From assembly GCF_016907975.1 (NCBI RefSeq), contig NZ_JAFBCY010000003.1, positions 310,001 to 374,000 on the forward strand: a DNA stretch of 64,000 nt, read 5' to 3'. Shown in pieces: positions 53,767-62,508 of this stretch. A model generated the notes under the pieces. That model was given only the letters and a program-made list of their open reading frames with translations, was not told the DNA's origin and searched no databases. Both the position numbers and the translations under genes were made by a program. This stretch comes from Methylopila capsulata. Lineage in GTDB: Bacteria; Pseudomonadota; Alphaproteobacteria; Rhizobiales; Methylopilaceae. Each line of letters starts with the position of its first letter. The stretch's first letter is position 1.

Positions 53767-55116
53767 ATGTCCGAGCCGCTCTACGATCTGGTCATCACCG
53801 GCGCCACGGTCCTCACGGGGGCGCCGGCGTCGCACGCCATCGACGACGCCGTGATCGCGATCTCGGACGGCCGCTTCGCGCGGATCGAAGCCGCATCCAG
53901 GGACGCCGCGCCGCTCCGCGCCCACCGCAGCCTTCATCTTCCCGGCCGCGTCGTCACGCCGGGCCTGATCAACGTGCACACGCACGCCAACCTCAGCATG
54001 GTGCGCGGCGTCGCCGAGGACCTTGGGTTCGCGCCGGCCTACACGCCCGGCATTCCGCAGGGCCACATGGTCACGCCGGACGAGGCCTACGCCATCGCAC
54101 GGCTGGGCGCGCTGGAGGCGCTGCTGTTCGGCTCCACGCTGATCAACGACACCTTCGTGCACGCCGACGTCGTCACGCCCGCCATGGCGGACGTCGGCCT
54201 TCGGGTGTGGTCATGCGGCCGCATTCACGACGTCGATTTCTCCGGCGTCTCGGTGGGGCGCTGGGATCATGTCGACGCCATCGGCGACAAGACGCTGGGC
54301 GAGGCGATCGCGCTGGCGGAGCGTTACGACGGCAAGAGCGGCGGCCGCATCGGTGTGCAACTCGCCGCGCATGCGCCCGACACGTGCTCGACGCCCTTCC
54401 TGCGGCGCATCGCGCGGGCCGCGGAAGACACTGGGCTTCGGGTGACGACCCATCTCTCGCAGAGCAAGGTCGAGCTCGCCCGGATCCGCGAGCGCGACGG
54501 CATGAGCCCGCCCGAACTGCTGGATGAGCTCGGCCTGCTGAACGACCGGCTCACTGCGGCGCATTGCATCCACGTCAGCGACGGCGACATCGCGCGCATC
54601 GGGAATGCCGGCGTCCATGTCGCGCACATCGCCAAGGGCAACGCGACGGGGGCGACGATCGCGCCGACGCACAGGCTGCGCGCCGCAGGAGCCAAGCTCA
54701 CGCTCGGCACCGACAACATGCACGCCGACATGGTGGAGGTGATGCGCTGGGCGCTCGCGGTCGGTCGCATCCAGCTCGGCGCGGTCACGCCCGACTGGCA
54801 GCCCGAGACCGTGTTCGAGATGGCGACCCTCGCGGGCGCGCGCGCCATGGGGCTCGAGGACGAGATCGGCAGCATCGAGATCGGCAAGCGCGCGGATTTC
54901 GTCGCCTTCGATTTCCGTCGCCCGCATCTCACGCCGATGACCAACGCCCTCGGCAACCTCGTCCACGTCGCCCAGGGTCGGGACGCCGAGGTCGTCGCCG
55001 TGGACGGCGAGTTGATGGTTGTGGATGGAAAGCCGACCCGGGTGGACGCCGACGCGGTCCGCCGTGACGCCGCCCTCGCCATCGAGGCCCTGTGGGTCCG
55101 GGCGCGTGGGAGCTGA
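53767..55116 (+). CDS. Metal-dependent amidohydrolase (TrzA/SsnA/cytosine-deaminase-like)
   Basis: 449 residues. Amidohydrolase superfamily: beta-sandwich start (LYDLVITGATVLTG), metal motif PGLINVHTHANLSM (H-x-H), further His in TTHLSQ and AAHCIHVSD, and metal/catalytic Asp in LGTDNMHADM. Substrates of this branch are cyclic ureides, triazines or aminated purines/pyrimidines. Placed after an importer and before a hydantoin-type racemase it probably opens or deaminates the imported compound. Exact substrate unknown. Confidence 0.87.
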   Translation: MSEPLYDLVITGATVLTGAPASHAIDDAVIAISDGRFARIEAASRDAAPLRAHRSLHLPGRVVTPGLINVHTHANLSMVRGVAEDLGFAPAYTPGIPQGHMVTPDEAYAIARLGALEALLFGSTLINDTFVHADVVTPAMADVGLRVWSCGRIHDVDFSGVSVGRWDHVDAIGDKTLGEAIALAERYDGKSGGRIGVQLAAHAPDTCSTPFLRRIARAAEDTGLRVTTHLSQSKVELARIRERDGMSPPELLDELGLLNDRLTAAHCIHVSDGDIARIGNAGVHVAHIAKGNATGATIAPTHRLRAAGAKLTLGTDNMHADMVEVMRWALAVGRIQLGAVTPDWQPETVFEMATLAGARAMGLEDEIGSIEIGKRADFVAFDFRRPHLTPMTNALGNLVHVAQGRDAEVVAVDGELMVVDGKPTRVDADAVRRDAALAIEALWVRARGS

Positions 55117-55120
55117 GCGG

Positions 55121-55870
55121 ATGCGCATCCTCCTGATCAATCCCAACACCTCCGTCGCGATGACGGAACGCATGGTGGCGAGCGCCTCCCGCTCTCTGGC
55201 GCCGGACGTCGAGCTCGTCGCCCTGACGGCGCCGCATGGCATGCCCTACATCGCCAGCCGCGCGGAATCCGTGATCGCCGGCGCGGCGACGCTGGAGATG
55301 ATCGCCACGCATCAAGGCGGCGTGGACGCCGTGGTGATCGGCGCCTTCGGCGACCCGGGGCTGATTGCGGCGCGAGAGCTGTTCGACCTCCCCGTGACCG
55401 CCATGGCGGAAGCCGCGATGCTTACGGCGTGCATGCTCGCGCAGCGGTTCTCGATCGTGACCTTTTCCCCCACGCTCACCGCTTGGTACGAGGACGCCGT
55501 GGCGCTCAGCGGCCTCCAGGGCCGCTGCGCCGGCATCCGCGTGCCGGACGTTCCGTTCGCGTCGATCAACGACGTCCAGAGCGAACTGGAGTCGCAACTG
55601 GTCGAGCTGTGTCTGCGCTCGATCGAGACCGACAAGGCGGACGCCGTCATCCTTGCCGGCGCGCCGTTGACCGGCTTCGCCGCCAAAGTGGCGGCGCGGG
55701 TTCCGGTTCCGCTGATTGATCCTCTGGACGCCGCGATCGGCCAGGCGACGTTGCTCGCTCGCCTTCAGACGATCCCGGCGCGCGCGGGGCGTTTCGCTCG
55801 TCCCCCCGCGAAGCCCGGAACGGGATTGACCCGGGCGCTCGGGGCCTGGATCGAACATCGCCCCATGTGA
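55121..55870 (+). CDS. Asp/Glu/hydantoin racemase family protein
   Basis: 249 residues from the ATG at 55121 (MRILLINPNTSVAMTERM), 4 bp after the amidohydrolase stop. The family start INPNTS, first catalytic-cysteine region and second region differ: the first expected Cys site reads VIGAFGDPGL (Phe-Gly instead of CFGD), while the second site reads ILAGAPLTG (Gly-Ala in place of the usual GCAGM). Classical hydantoin racemases need both cysteines, so this protein may be a non-racemase relative (for example maleate isomerase-like or a decarboxylase-like member) or inactive. Confidence 0.8.
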   Translation: MRILLINPNTSVAMTERMVASASRSLAPDVELVALTAPHGMPYIASRAESVIAGAATLEMIATHQGGVDAVVIGAFGDPGLIAARELFDLPVTAMAEAAMLTACMLAQRFSIVTFSPTLTAWYEDAVALSGLQGRCAGIRVPDVPFASINDVQSELESQLVELCLRSIETDKADAVILAGAPLTGFAAKVAARVPVPLIDPLDAAIGQATLLARLQTIPARAGRFARPPAKPGTGLTRALGAWIEHRPM

Positions 55871-55879
55871 GCTTGGCGC

Positions 55880-56466
55880 TCACGTGCCGCCCGTGACGTC
55901 GGGAGCACAGCGCGGGCGTGAGGCAACGTACCGGAACAGCGTCTCGTTGAGGAGTTCGTCGCGCAGCCGGCCGTTGAAGCTCTCAATGAAGCCATTCTGC
56001 TGCGGCTTGCCTGGCGCGATGTAACGCCAGCCGACGCCGGTCTCGTCCGCCCAGCCGAGGATCGCGTTCGAGGTGAACTCCGTGCCGGTGTCGCTGACGA
56101 TCGTCGTCGGCCGGCCACGCCGGCGCACGATGTCGTTGAGCTCGCGGGCGACCCGCAGGCCGGACAGCGAGGTGTCGGCGGCGAGCACCAGGCATTCCCG
56201 CGTGCAGCCGTCGATCACGGCGAGGATCCGGAAGCGGCGCCCGTCCGTGAGTTGGTCCGACAGGAAGTCCAGGCTCCACCGTTGGTTCGCTGCAACCGAC
56301 GTCTCCGAGCTGACGCCGTGCTTCCGGCAGACCTCCACGGTCGCAACGCCCGCCTCCTGCTCACGCAGGATCGCGATGATCTGCTCGTCCGTGAACCGTG
56401 ACTTCTTCATCCGTCCCTCGTGCTGGGGCGGACTCTAGCTATCCGTGGAGGAGTTTCAGGGGGTCA
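55880..56466 (-). mobile_element. IS3-family relic with OrfA start fused in frame to the OrfB DDE core
   Basis: A 176-codon frame from 56410 begins with OrfA ([31 protein letters not shown]) and passes without a stop into the middle of OrfB ([51 protein letters not shown]), then into unrelated residues after NETLF. About 200 codons (end of OrfA, start of OrfB) are missing, and the OrfB C-terminus is lost. The probable left end TGACCCCCTGAAACTCC lies at 56466. All three DDE acidic residues may be present (D in LDF, D in SDTG, E in FIES), but without the DNA-binding parts the protein should not transpose. Confidence 0.82.
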
Positions 56467-56800
56467 CGTCACGGTCCATGGCTCGATCTTCTTCAGCTCC
56501 GGATTGTCGAAATTCAACGACACGTAGATGGCATCTGGAGCGACAAGGCGTTGGGCTGCAGCTTAAGTTTTGTCGGGCGCGGTGTTCGACAAAATTCTAG
56601 GACCACAGCAAGTGATGATGCCGACAGGTCGTCGGACTTGGTGATCTTCATGGAAAAGCGTCCTTCCGGCTCTCAGAGTTCGGAAGCGGTCGGAGACGAC
56701 TGACCGTCCATCGATCTTCCGAGTGCTGTAGGAAGACGGGGCTCTACACCCGACAGGCGCGGTCGCGACGCCGCTGAAGAGCACCGTCAGCTCGCTTCGA
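56467..56800. other. Intergenic region without a supported gene
   Basis: 334 bp between the IS3 relic and the isochorismatase-like gene. GC content is lower than in genes. Short open frames lack any recognisable motif; no tRNA or clear hairpin was seen. Confidence 0.5.
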
Positions 56801-57457
56801 TCAGCGCACGGCTTTCGTCGGAACCGGCGTGTTGAGCAGTTGCTGCTCCCACAGGAAGGCGATGCCGGTCGCGCCGGCGTGCTGTTTCAACACCTCCGCC
56901 AGCGCCGGGACCGTCTCGGTTCGGGCCCAGTCGCGCTGCCATTCGGCCGCCACCGCCAGCCAGGTCATCATGTTTACGCCGGCTGCGATCATGCGCTGGA
57001 TCGCCACCTGATGAGACTCGACCGAGACGCCGCCCGAGGCGTCGGTGACCACCGTCGTGTCCCAGCCTTCGCCGATAGCCTGAATCGCAGGCATTGCGAC
57101 GCAAACTTCGGTCCAGAGACCCGCAATGATGAGTTGCTTGCGGCCCGTGGCCTTGACGACGTCCACCACCGCCGGGTCCTCCCAAGTGTTTATGAGCGTC
57201 CGGTCGATGACCTCCTGATCGGGGAACACGTCGGTGATCTGGGGGAAGATGAAGCCGCCTTGGGCGGCGATCACGCTTGTCAGGATGACGGGGACGTCAA
57301 ACGCCTTGGCGGCCTTAGCCAGAGCCGCCGTATTGTTGATCACCATCTGCGGATCGTGGCTGTTGAGGTTCGCGAGCTGGAATGGCTGGTGGTCAATCAG
57401 CACGACGACGGAATCGTCAGGACGAAGAAGCGACGCAAGGCCGTTACGAAAGGTCAT
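56801..57457 (-). CDS. Isochorismatase-like cysteine hydrolase (YcaC type)
   Basis: 218 residues from the ATG at 57457 (MTFRNGLASLLRPDDS). Catalytic triad candidates are the Asp of VVLIDHQPFQ, a Lys in the second motif region and Cys of LWTEVCVAMPA preceded by the cis-peptide region IAGLW. YcaC-like hydrolases act on amides or unknown small molecules. Frequently found beside LysR, pirin and SnoaL-like genes, as in this neighbourhood. Upstream it is divergent from a decayed LysR gene. Confidence 0.88.
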   Translation of the reverse strand: MTFRNGLASLLRPDDSVVVLIDHQPFQLANLNSHDPQMVINNTAALAKAAKAFDVPVILTSVIAAQGGFIFPQITDVFPDQEVIDRTLINTWEDPAVVDVVKATGRKQLIIAGLWTEVCVAMPAIQAIGEGWDTTVVTDASGGVSVESHQVAIQRMIAAGVNMMTWLAVAAEWQRDWARTETVPALAEVLKQHAGATGIAFLWEQQLLNTPVPTKAVR

Positions 57458-57610
57458 GAAGACATCCCCTGCCGCCGATGTGAGCGAGTTCTGTTGACGG
57501 CGAGACATGCGCCGTCTGCGACGCTGCCTGATTGAGGGAATGTCATTTCAGAACGTGATGCGGTAGCGCCGTTTTCTGCCAAGCTGTGTCGCGCAATCAG
57601 GAACGCCGAA

Positions 57611-57945
57611 TTGGACATCGAAGAGTTGCGGACCTTCGTGGAGGTCGCCCACGCCGGCGGCGTATCGCCCGCCGCGCGCCGGCTCGAGGCGGATCTCGGG
57701 GTCCAGCTGCTGGCGTGAACAATCCACGGTGCGGCCCTCACGGAAGCCGGCCTCACGTTTCGCGACCATGCGGTGAGAGCCTGTGCTGAGGTCGACGAGG
57801 CGATGGAGACGATCCTGCCCGCTGGCGACCTCCGCAGCCGCCTGCGGATCGCCGCGCCGCTCAGCTTCGGCCAATACCACTTCGCTCCCGCGATCGCGGA
57901 AATGGCGAGACGGCGCCCTGGCGCGCGGACAAGCGCGGCGTGCCG
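57611..57945 (+). pseudogene. Decayed LysR-family regulator (copy 1)
   Basis: Starts LDIEELRTFVEVAHAGGV at a TTG (57611) and matches the intact LysR at 61373-62254 closely. Fourteen residues that contain the recognition helix (GISKSIVSRRLVRL in the intact copy) are deleted between the repeated Arg-Leu codons, a TGA follows QLLA, and after it the frame continues with GAALTEAGLTFRDHA and AAPLSFGQYHFAPAIAEMA before similarity ends. Cannot bind DNA. It is divergent from the isochorismatase-like gene, where a working copy would have been its regulator. Confidence 0.75.
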
Positions 57946-58016
57946 GGCCCGGCGATCAGGGGCATCGGCAGGTCAACCGATATTTTCAGCAACTGATGGA
58001 GGCGGCTATTGAAGGC

Positions 58017-58457
58017 TCATCGTCTGGCGATCGCGAGTTCAGCTCGACAAGCGCTCGAGAAGTCGCGAAGCGGGTCGAGGTCGTTTGCGTGGCTGATGTC
58101 CGCGAAGGCCGAGAGATCCTTGTTCGGCGAAAAATAGGTCTCGCCGATGCGCCATATAACGCGTTCGGCCTCCTTCAGCGTTTCCGGCTCTCCGAACAGT
58201 CGGATCTTGCTCACCAGAGCATAGAGGTTCACGAGCTTGGCCGGATCGTCGAGTTCATGCCGGAAAGCGTCGCCGAACAAGGTCGAGGCCTCCCGGATGA
58301 ATTCGCCGTAAAGCGCCTCCCGGCGCGCGCGGTCCTGAACCAGCAGGGTCGCGCGCTCTTGAGAATGCTGCGTCAGCCAGGTGGTGGCGAAGGACGCGAG
58401 CGCGCCGATGGCCGACCCCGCAAGGGCTGCAAGCGCGGAGATATAGGCCGCGTCCAT
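58017..58457 (-). CDS. Membrane-anchored hypothetical protein
   Basis: 146 residues from the ATG at 58457 (MDAAYISALAALAGSAIGAL). One N-terminal membrane helix (LAALAGSAIGALASFATTWL) is followed by a charged, mostly helical cytoplasmic part (REALYGEFIREASTLFGDAF, LVNLYALVSKIRLFG, EAERVIWRIGETYF). Similar small proteins of unknown role are common in proteobacteria. No operon partner. Confidence 0.72.
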   Translation of the reverse strand: MDAAYISALAALAGSAIGALASFATTWLTQHSQERATLLVQDRARREALYGEFIREASTLFGDAFRHELDDPAKLVNLYALVSKIRLFGEPETLKEAERVIWRIGETYFSPNKDLSAFADISHANDLDPLRDFSSACRAELAIARR

Positions 58458-58694
58458 CGGCTTCGCCTTTCTCGGGCCGCGTCCCTGGGATGACCTGCGA
58501 GCCAGCCGCCGAACCGCTTGTCCGGCATGCGCGCGCTTTCGTCCGTCGTCAGCGAGCGTTCGCCCACGAAGCGTCGACGCCGACGCCGCCGTGGGTTGCG
58601 GAGAGTGACCCGCCCGAACGCACAGCGGTAGCGCCAATTCGGGATACGCTGTGTAGCGGTTTGCGGAACGAAATGCGGCGGTTAGCTCGTGCGG

Positions 58695-58842
58695 CCCCCG
58701 TACAAGCTCTGACTCAAGAGATACGCAAGCGACTTATTCCTCGAGGGCTGACCATCGACTTTGAGACGCCAGTCCGTCGAGCGTGGTCGTCGCTCCCTGG
58801 CTTGGCGACTTACGCGACGGTCCGTAGCTCTTTGATGTCCAT
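58695..58842 (-). pseudogene. Decayed LysR-family regulator (copy 2, N-terminal trace)
   Basis: From an ATG at 58842 the reading is MDIKELRTVA, a stop, then VAKPGSDD, ARRTGVSKSMVS and further stops. This parallels the start of the intact LysR (MDIEDLRTFVEVADARG, ARRLGISKSIVS). Only ~45 codons can be traced. The rest of the 58.5-59.1 kb interval has no gene I can support. Confidence 0.5.
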
Positions 58843-59102
58843 CTTGCGTTCCTCGTTACGCGACACGGCTTGTCGTGGAATGGCGCTACCGCGCATCAGC
58901 TACAAGACGCATATCGCGAACAACGGCTCGACCGAGCTGTCGGAGGCTGAACCTATCGGCGTCATTCGGCGTCTTCGCGCGCGGACTTTTCGGTCGGGGT
59001 ACGGGTCCGTCGCAGGCCATCCAGATGACCGGCGCCGTGGCGAACTTCCACGTCTGACCGACGGGTTCGCGGCCGGCCAAATTCGCAGTTCAAGGACAAC
59101 GC

Positions 59103-60161
59103 ATGGACATCGGCATCGACAGCTTCGCCGCGATCCTTCCCGATCCGGTTACCGGTCGGCTTCCCTCGGCGACCGACCGGATGGCCGATCTTCTCGATGA
59201 GATCGAGGTCGCCGACCGGGTTGGGCTCGACGTGTTCGGCGTCGGCGAGCATCACCGCTCCGAGTTTCTGGATTCCGCGCCTGCGATCATCCTGGCCGCG
59301 GCGGCGGCCCGCACCAGCCGTATCCGGTTGACGAGCGCAGTGACGGTGCTGAGCGCCGCCGACCCCGTCCGGGTCTTCCAGCAGTTCTCGACGCTTGATC
59401 TGATCTCCAAGGGTCGTGCAGAACTCGTGGTCGGTCGAGGATCGTTCGGCGAGGCGTATCCGCTGTTCGGCCTCGACCCTCGCGCCTATGACGCGCTCTT
59501 CGTGGAGAAGCTCGACCTGCTCCTGCAGCTTGGGCGAATGACCAGTCCCGTCTGGGAAGGCCGCTTTCGTCCGTCTCTGACTGGCCAGGGCGTCTACCCG
59601 CGCCCGCATCAGAAGCAGCTGCCGATCTGGGTCGGCGTCGGCGGCACCCCACAGTCCTTCGCTCGCGCCGGCGAACTCGGGCTTCCGCTGATGGTCGCGA
59701 TCATCGGGGGCGGCTTCGAACGCTTCCGCCTGCTCGTCGATCTCTATCGCGAGACTGGCCTGCAGGCCGGGCACAGTCCCGAGACGCTCAAGGTGGGGGT
59801 CCACGCCATGGGCTTCGTCGGCGAGACCGACTTGGCGGCAAGGGAAGCCTTCTTTCCCGGATGGGCGCATCTGACGGCCACGATCGGCCGGGAGCGCGGC
59901 TGGCCGCCGCCGACCCGCCAGCAGTTCGACGCCCTGGCGAGCCCCGAGGGCGCCTTCCTGGTCGGCGCTCCCGAAACGGTTGCAGCCAAGATGCTCCAGG
60001 CCAGCGAGACGCTCGGCGGTCTGTCGCGGATCACCTTCCAGATGAGCACGGCCTCGCTCGAAACGGCGGCGATGAAGCGCTCGATCGACCTTTTGGGCGC
60101 CGAAGTCGCGCCGATCGTCCGGGCGGCCCAAAAGCCGGAAGCAAGCAAGGAGACGGCATGA
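59103..60161 (+). CDS. Luciferase-like flavin-dependent oxidoreductase
   Basis: 352 residues. LLM-class signatures: IGIDSFAAILPDP start, VGLDVFGVGEHHR, IRLTSAVTVLSAADPVRVFQQFSTLDLIS (read as LTSAVTVLS), GRAELVVGRGSFGEAY and LPIWVGVGGTPQS. Uses FMN or F420-like cofactors as a monooxygenase or reductase; substrate unknown. The stop overlaps the pirin start by 4 bp, so both form an operon. Confidence 0.9.
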   Translation: MDIGIDSFAAILPDPVTGRLPSATDRMADLLDEIEVADRVGLDVFGVGEHHRSEFLDSAPAIILAAAAARTSRIRLTSAVTVLSAADPVRVFQQFSTLDLISKGRAELVVGRGSFGEAYPLFGLDPRAYDALFVEKLDLLLQLGRMTSPVWEGRFRPSLTGQGVYPRPHQKQLPIWVGVGGTPQSFARAGELGLPLMVAIIGGGFERFRLLVDLYRETGLQAGHSPETLKVGVHAMGFVGETDLAAREAFFPGWAHLTATIGRERGWPPPTRQQFDALASPEGAFLVGAPETVAAKMLQASETLGGLSRITFQMSTASLETAAMKRSIDLLGAEVAPIVRAAQKPEASKETA

Positions 60162-61051
60162 TCGAACTGGTCATCGAACAGCGGCGCCGCAGTCTTGGCG
60201 GCGGCGTCGAGGTCGGCCGCGTGCTGCCCTTTGCGAAGCGGCGCATGGTCGGCCCGTTCATCTTCTTCGACCACCTGGGGCCGCTCGATCTCGCGGCGGG
60301 CGTCGACCGCAGCGTCGACGTACGCCCGCACCCGCATATCGGCCTGTCGACCGTCACCTACCTGTTTTCGGGCGAGATCATGCATCGCGACAGCCTCGGC
60401 TACGAGCAGGCGATCCGGCCGCAGGAGGTCAACTGGATGACCGCCGGACGCGGCATCACCCACAGCGAGCGGCTCGAACGCGCGCGCGCCGTTGGCGACC
60501 GCCTGCACGGCGTCCAGGCGTGGGTGGCGCTGCCGACGGGCTTGGAAGAGATCGCGCCGTCGTTTTCGCATCACGCGGGAAACGACCTGCCGCAGTGGAG
60601 CGACGCCGGCGTCCATGGGCAGCTCATCGCCGGAAGCGCCTATGGACTGACCGCCGGCGCCAAGACGCATTCGCCGCTGTTCTACGCCCATCTCGACATG
60701 GAGCCGGGCGCGACCGCCGAGATCCCGTTCGGTCACAAGGAGCGCGCGCTCTATATCGCGACCGGCGGGGTGGAGTTCGACGGCGCCTGCTACGAGGCCG
60801 GGAAGATGCTGGTGCTCGGCCCGGCGGCTTCGCGCGTTCGGGCCCTGGAGCGTTCGGCGGTGATGGTGCTCGGCGGCGAGCCAGTCGGCGAGCGGTTCCT
60901 CTACTGGAACTTCGTGTCCTCGTCGAAGGATCGGCTCGCGCAGGCGGCGGCGGACTGGAAGGCCGGACGGATGAAGCTGCCGGACGCCGACGACGAGGAG
61001 TTCATCCCGTTGCCGAACGAGCCGGAACCGCCCGCGCCGGCCATGTCCTGA
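60158..61051 (+). CDS. Pirin family protein
   Basis: 297 residues from the ATG at 60158. Bicupin pirin fold with metal motif PHPHIGLSTVTYLF and GRGITHSER; these hold the His-His-His-Glu iron site of pirins (here H-x-H, H, and E further on). C-terminal cupin half: FGHKERALYIATGGVEF. Some pirins have quercetinase activity; others act as redox sensors. Coupled to the flavin oxidoreductase. Confidence 0.92.
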   Translation: MIELVIEQRRRSLGGGVEVGRVLPFAKRRMVGPFIFFDHLGPLDLAAGVDRSVDVRPHPHIGLSTVTYLFSGEIMHRDSLGYEQAIRPQEVNWMTAGRGITHSERLERARAVGDRLHGVQAWVALPTGLEEIAPSFSHHAGNDLPQWSDAGVHGQLIAGSAYGLTAGAKTHSPLFYAHLDMEPGATAEIPFGHKERALYIATGGVEFDGACYEAGKMLVLGPAASRVRALERSAVMVLGGEPVGERFLYWNFVSSSKDRLAQAAADWKAGRMKLPDADDEEFIPLPNEPEPPAPAMS

Positions 61052-61372
61052 GCCTTCGGCCTGCATCTCAGATCATCGGCCAGCGGGAAACGGCGCCCTA
61101 TGATGACGGTCCAAGCTTCCCAAGGCATCTATGCCTTGGCCTGGTCGCGCTCCTCGCGATCGGGCTCGGCGCCTGCGCCCAGCGTCCCTCAGGTCGCCCC
61201 CGGCGTCTACGCCCTCGATGACGCGTTCGGGGTACGCCGGATTGATGCTCGCCCCGTGCAAACTGCCTCGCGATGACAATAACGACCGCTATTCCCGCGC
61301 GGCGTCATAGCGCCATGTTTCGACGCGAGGCGCCGCAGCATCGGCAGTGTGGCTTTATTTGGCGTGTCTTCA
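61052..61372. other. Intergenic region with a possible decayed lipoprotein gene
   Basis: 321 bp. Between about 61125 and 61195 one frame reads HLCLGLVALLAIGLGACAQRPS, which looks like a lipoprotein signal with lipobox LGAC, but it runs into Arg-rich shadow sequence; a neighbouring frame continues VPQVAPGVYALDDAFGVRR. A frameshifted small secreted protein is possible. No intact gene. Confidence 0.3.
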
Positions 61373-62254
61373 TCAGGCCACAGCCTCATGAACCCCAAAA
61401 CATTCGATTAGCATCTCGGTGAGCACCCGGATCTTGCGTTGCGGGTGCTGCCCTGGAGGCCGCACAACAAAGACGCCGAGCTCTGGAACGGGATAGCGCC
61501 GCATCACTGGAACCAGCGCGCCTGTATCCAGATGCTCTTGGATGAGAGCAACGGGGAGCACGGCGACGCCGATCCCCGCCAATGCGGCGGCCACGAGGGC
61601 GACGCCGTTGTCAGCCTTGAACCGCCCGTTCGGCCGCATCGAGATGACCTTGTCGCCGTCCATGGCGGGCCACGTTTCCGTACCCTGCATCACCGCTTGA
61701 TGGGTCACGAGCTGCTCAGGCGTTTCGGGTGACCCATGCTTCTCCAGATAGCTCGGGGCCGCCACATACTTTGCGTAGATCGGGCCGACCCTTCTCGCGA
61801 GGAGGTTTGAGTCAGGCAGATTACCGACGCGGATCGCGCAGTCGAACCCCTCCGCAATGAGGTCGACAATTCGGTCCGTATAGCTTGCGTGGACATGGAG
61901 CTGCGGATGCCGCGTCGCGAGGTCTGCAAGCACCGGCGCAAAGTGGGTCGGGCCGAACGAGAGCGGAGCGGTTATGCGCAGCCGGCCGCGCAGCTCGCCG
62001 GCGGGCATGACCGCGTCTTTCGCGAGGTCAATCTCGGCGGCGACCTTGGCGGCATGGTCCCTGAACGTGACGCCCGCTTCCGTAAGCGCGGCTCCGCGCG
62101 TCGTTCGGGACAGAAGCTGCACGCCGAGCTCCGCCTCTAGCCGGACCAGCCGACGGCTGACAATCGACTTGGATATTCCAAGCCGCCTAGCGGCAGGGGT
62201 AACTCCGCGCGCGTCGGCGACTTCGACGAATGTCCGCAGGTCTTCAATATCCAT
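61373..62254 (-). CDS. LysR-family transcriptional regulator (intact)
   Basis: 293 residues from the ATG at 62254 (MDIEDLRTFVEVADARG). Winged helix with recognition helix GISKSIVSRRLVRLEAELG; effector domain from about 90 (GRLRITAPLSFGPTHFAP, YTDRIVDLIAEGFDCAIRVG). CrgA/DsdC-like subgroup. It is divergent from the SnoaL-like gene and shares ~250 bp that include a 12-bp palindrome, the likely operator. Two decayed relatives lie 3-5 kb away. Confidence 0.92.
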   Translation of the reverse strand: MDIEDLRTFVEVADARGVTPAARRLGISKSIVSRRLVRLEAELGVQLLSRTTRGAALTEAGVTFRDHAAKVAAEIDLAKDAVMPAGELRGRLRITAPLSFGPTHFAPVLADLATRHPQLHVHASYTDRIVDLIAEGFDCAIRVGNLPDSNLLARRVGPIYAKYVAAPSYLEKHGSPETPEQLVTHQAVMQGTETWPAMDGDKVISMRPNGRFKADNGVALVAAALAGIGVAVLPVALIQEHLDTGALVPVMRRYPVPELGVFVVRPPGQHPQRKIRVLTEMLIECFGVHEAVA

Positions 62255-62447
62255 CACGCGTTCCCCAATGCGCAACACAGCGCACCCCAAACCGATGCTA
62301 CCGCGCTGGAACGGGGAATGGCAGTATTTTGAGGTGGTGCTCCGCGGCGGGCATCGTCTTCCTTCCGCGCAAGCAAAAGTCGAACTGCGTTGGCCGTCGG
62401 CCGTCATCGATCAACGAGGCAGTCGGATGAGACTGAATTGATCAGTA

Positions 62448-62459
62448 CAACAATTGTTG
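62448..62459. promoter_or_regulatory. Perfect 12-bp palindrome CAACAATTGTTG, candidate LysR operator
   Basis: Lies 50 bp upstream of the SnoaL-like start, in AT-rich DNA between two divergent genes, with a TTTATTAAATTAAAC stretch (possible -10 region) just downstream. LysR sites are often interrupted palindromes centred near -65, so this is a plausible half or whole site. Confidence 0.5.
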
Positions 62460-62508
62460 CATCCGTGGCGATTTATTAAATTAAACTAAGCAGAGGACCT
62501 ATGAAAGT

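Noticed and set aside
56398-56703. 101-codon plus-strand frame after the IS3 relic
   Set aside because: Begins inside the IS end, has no motif and lower coding quality; probably chance.
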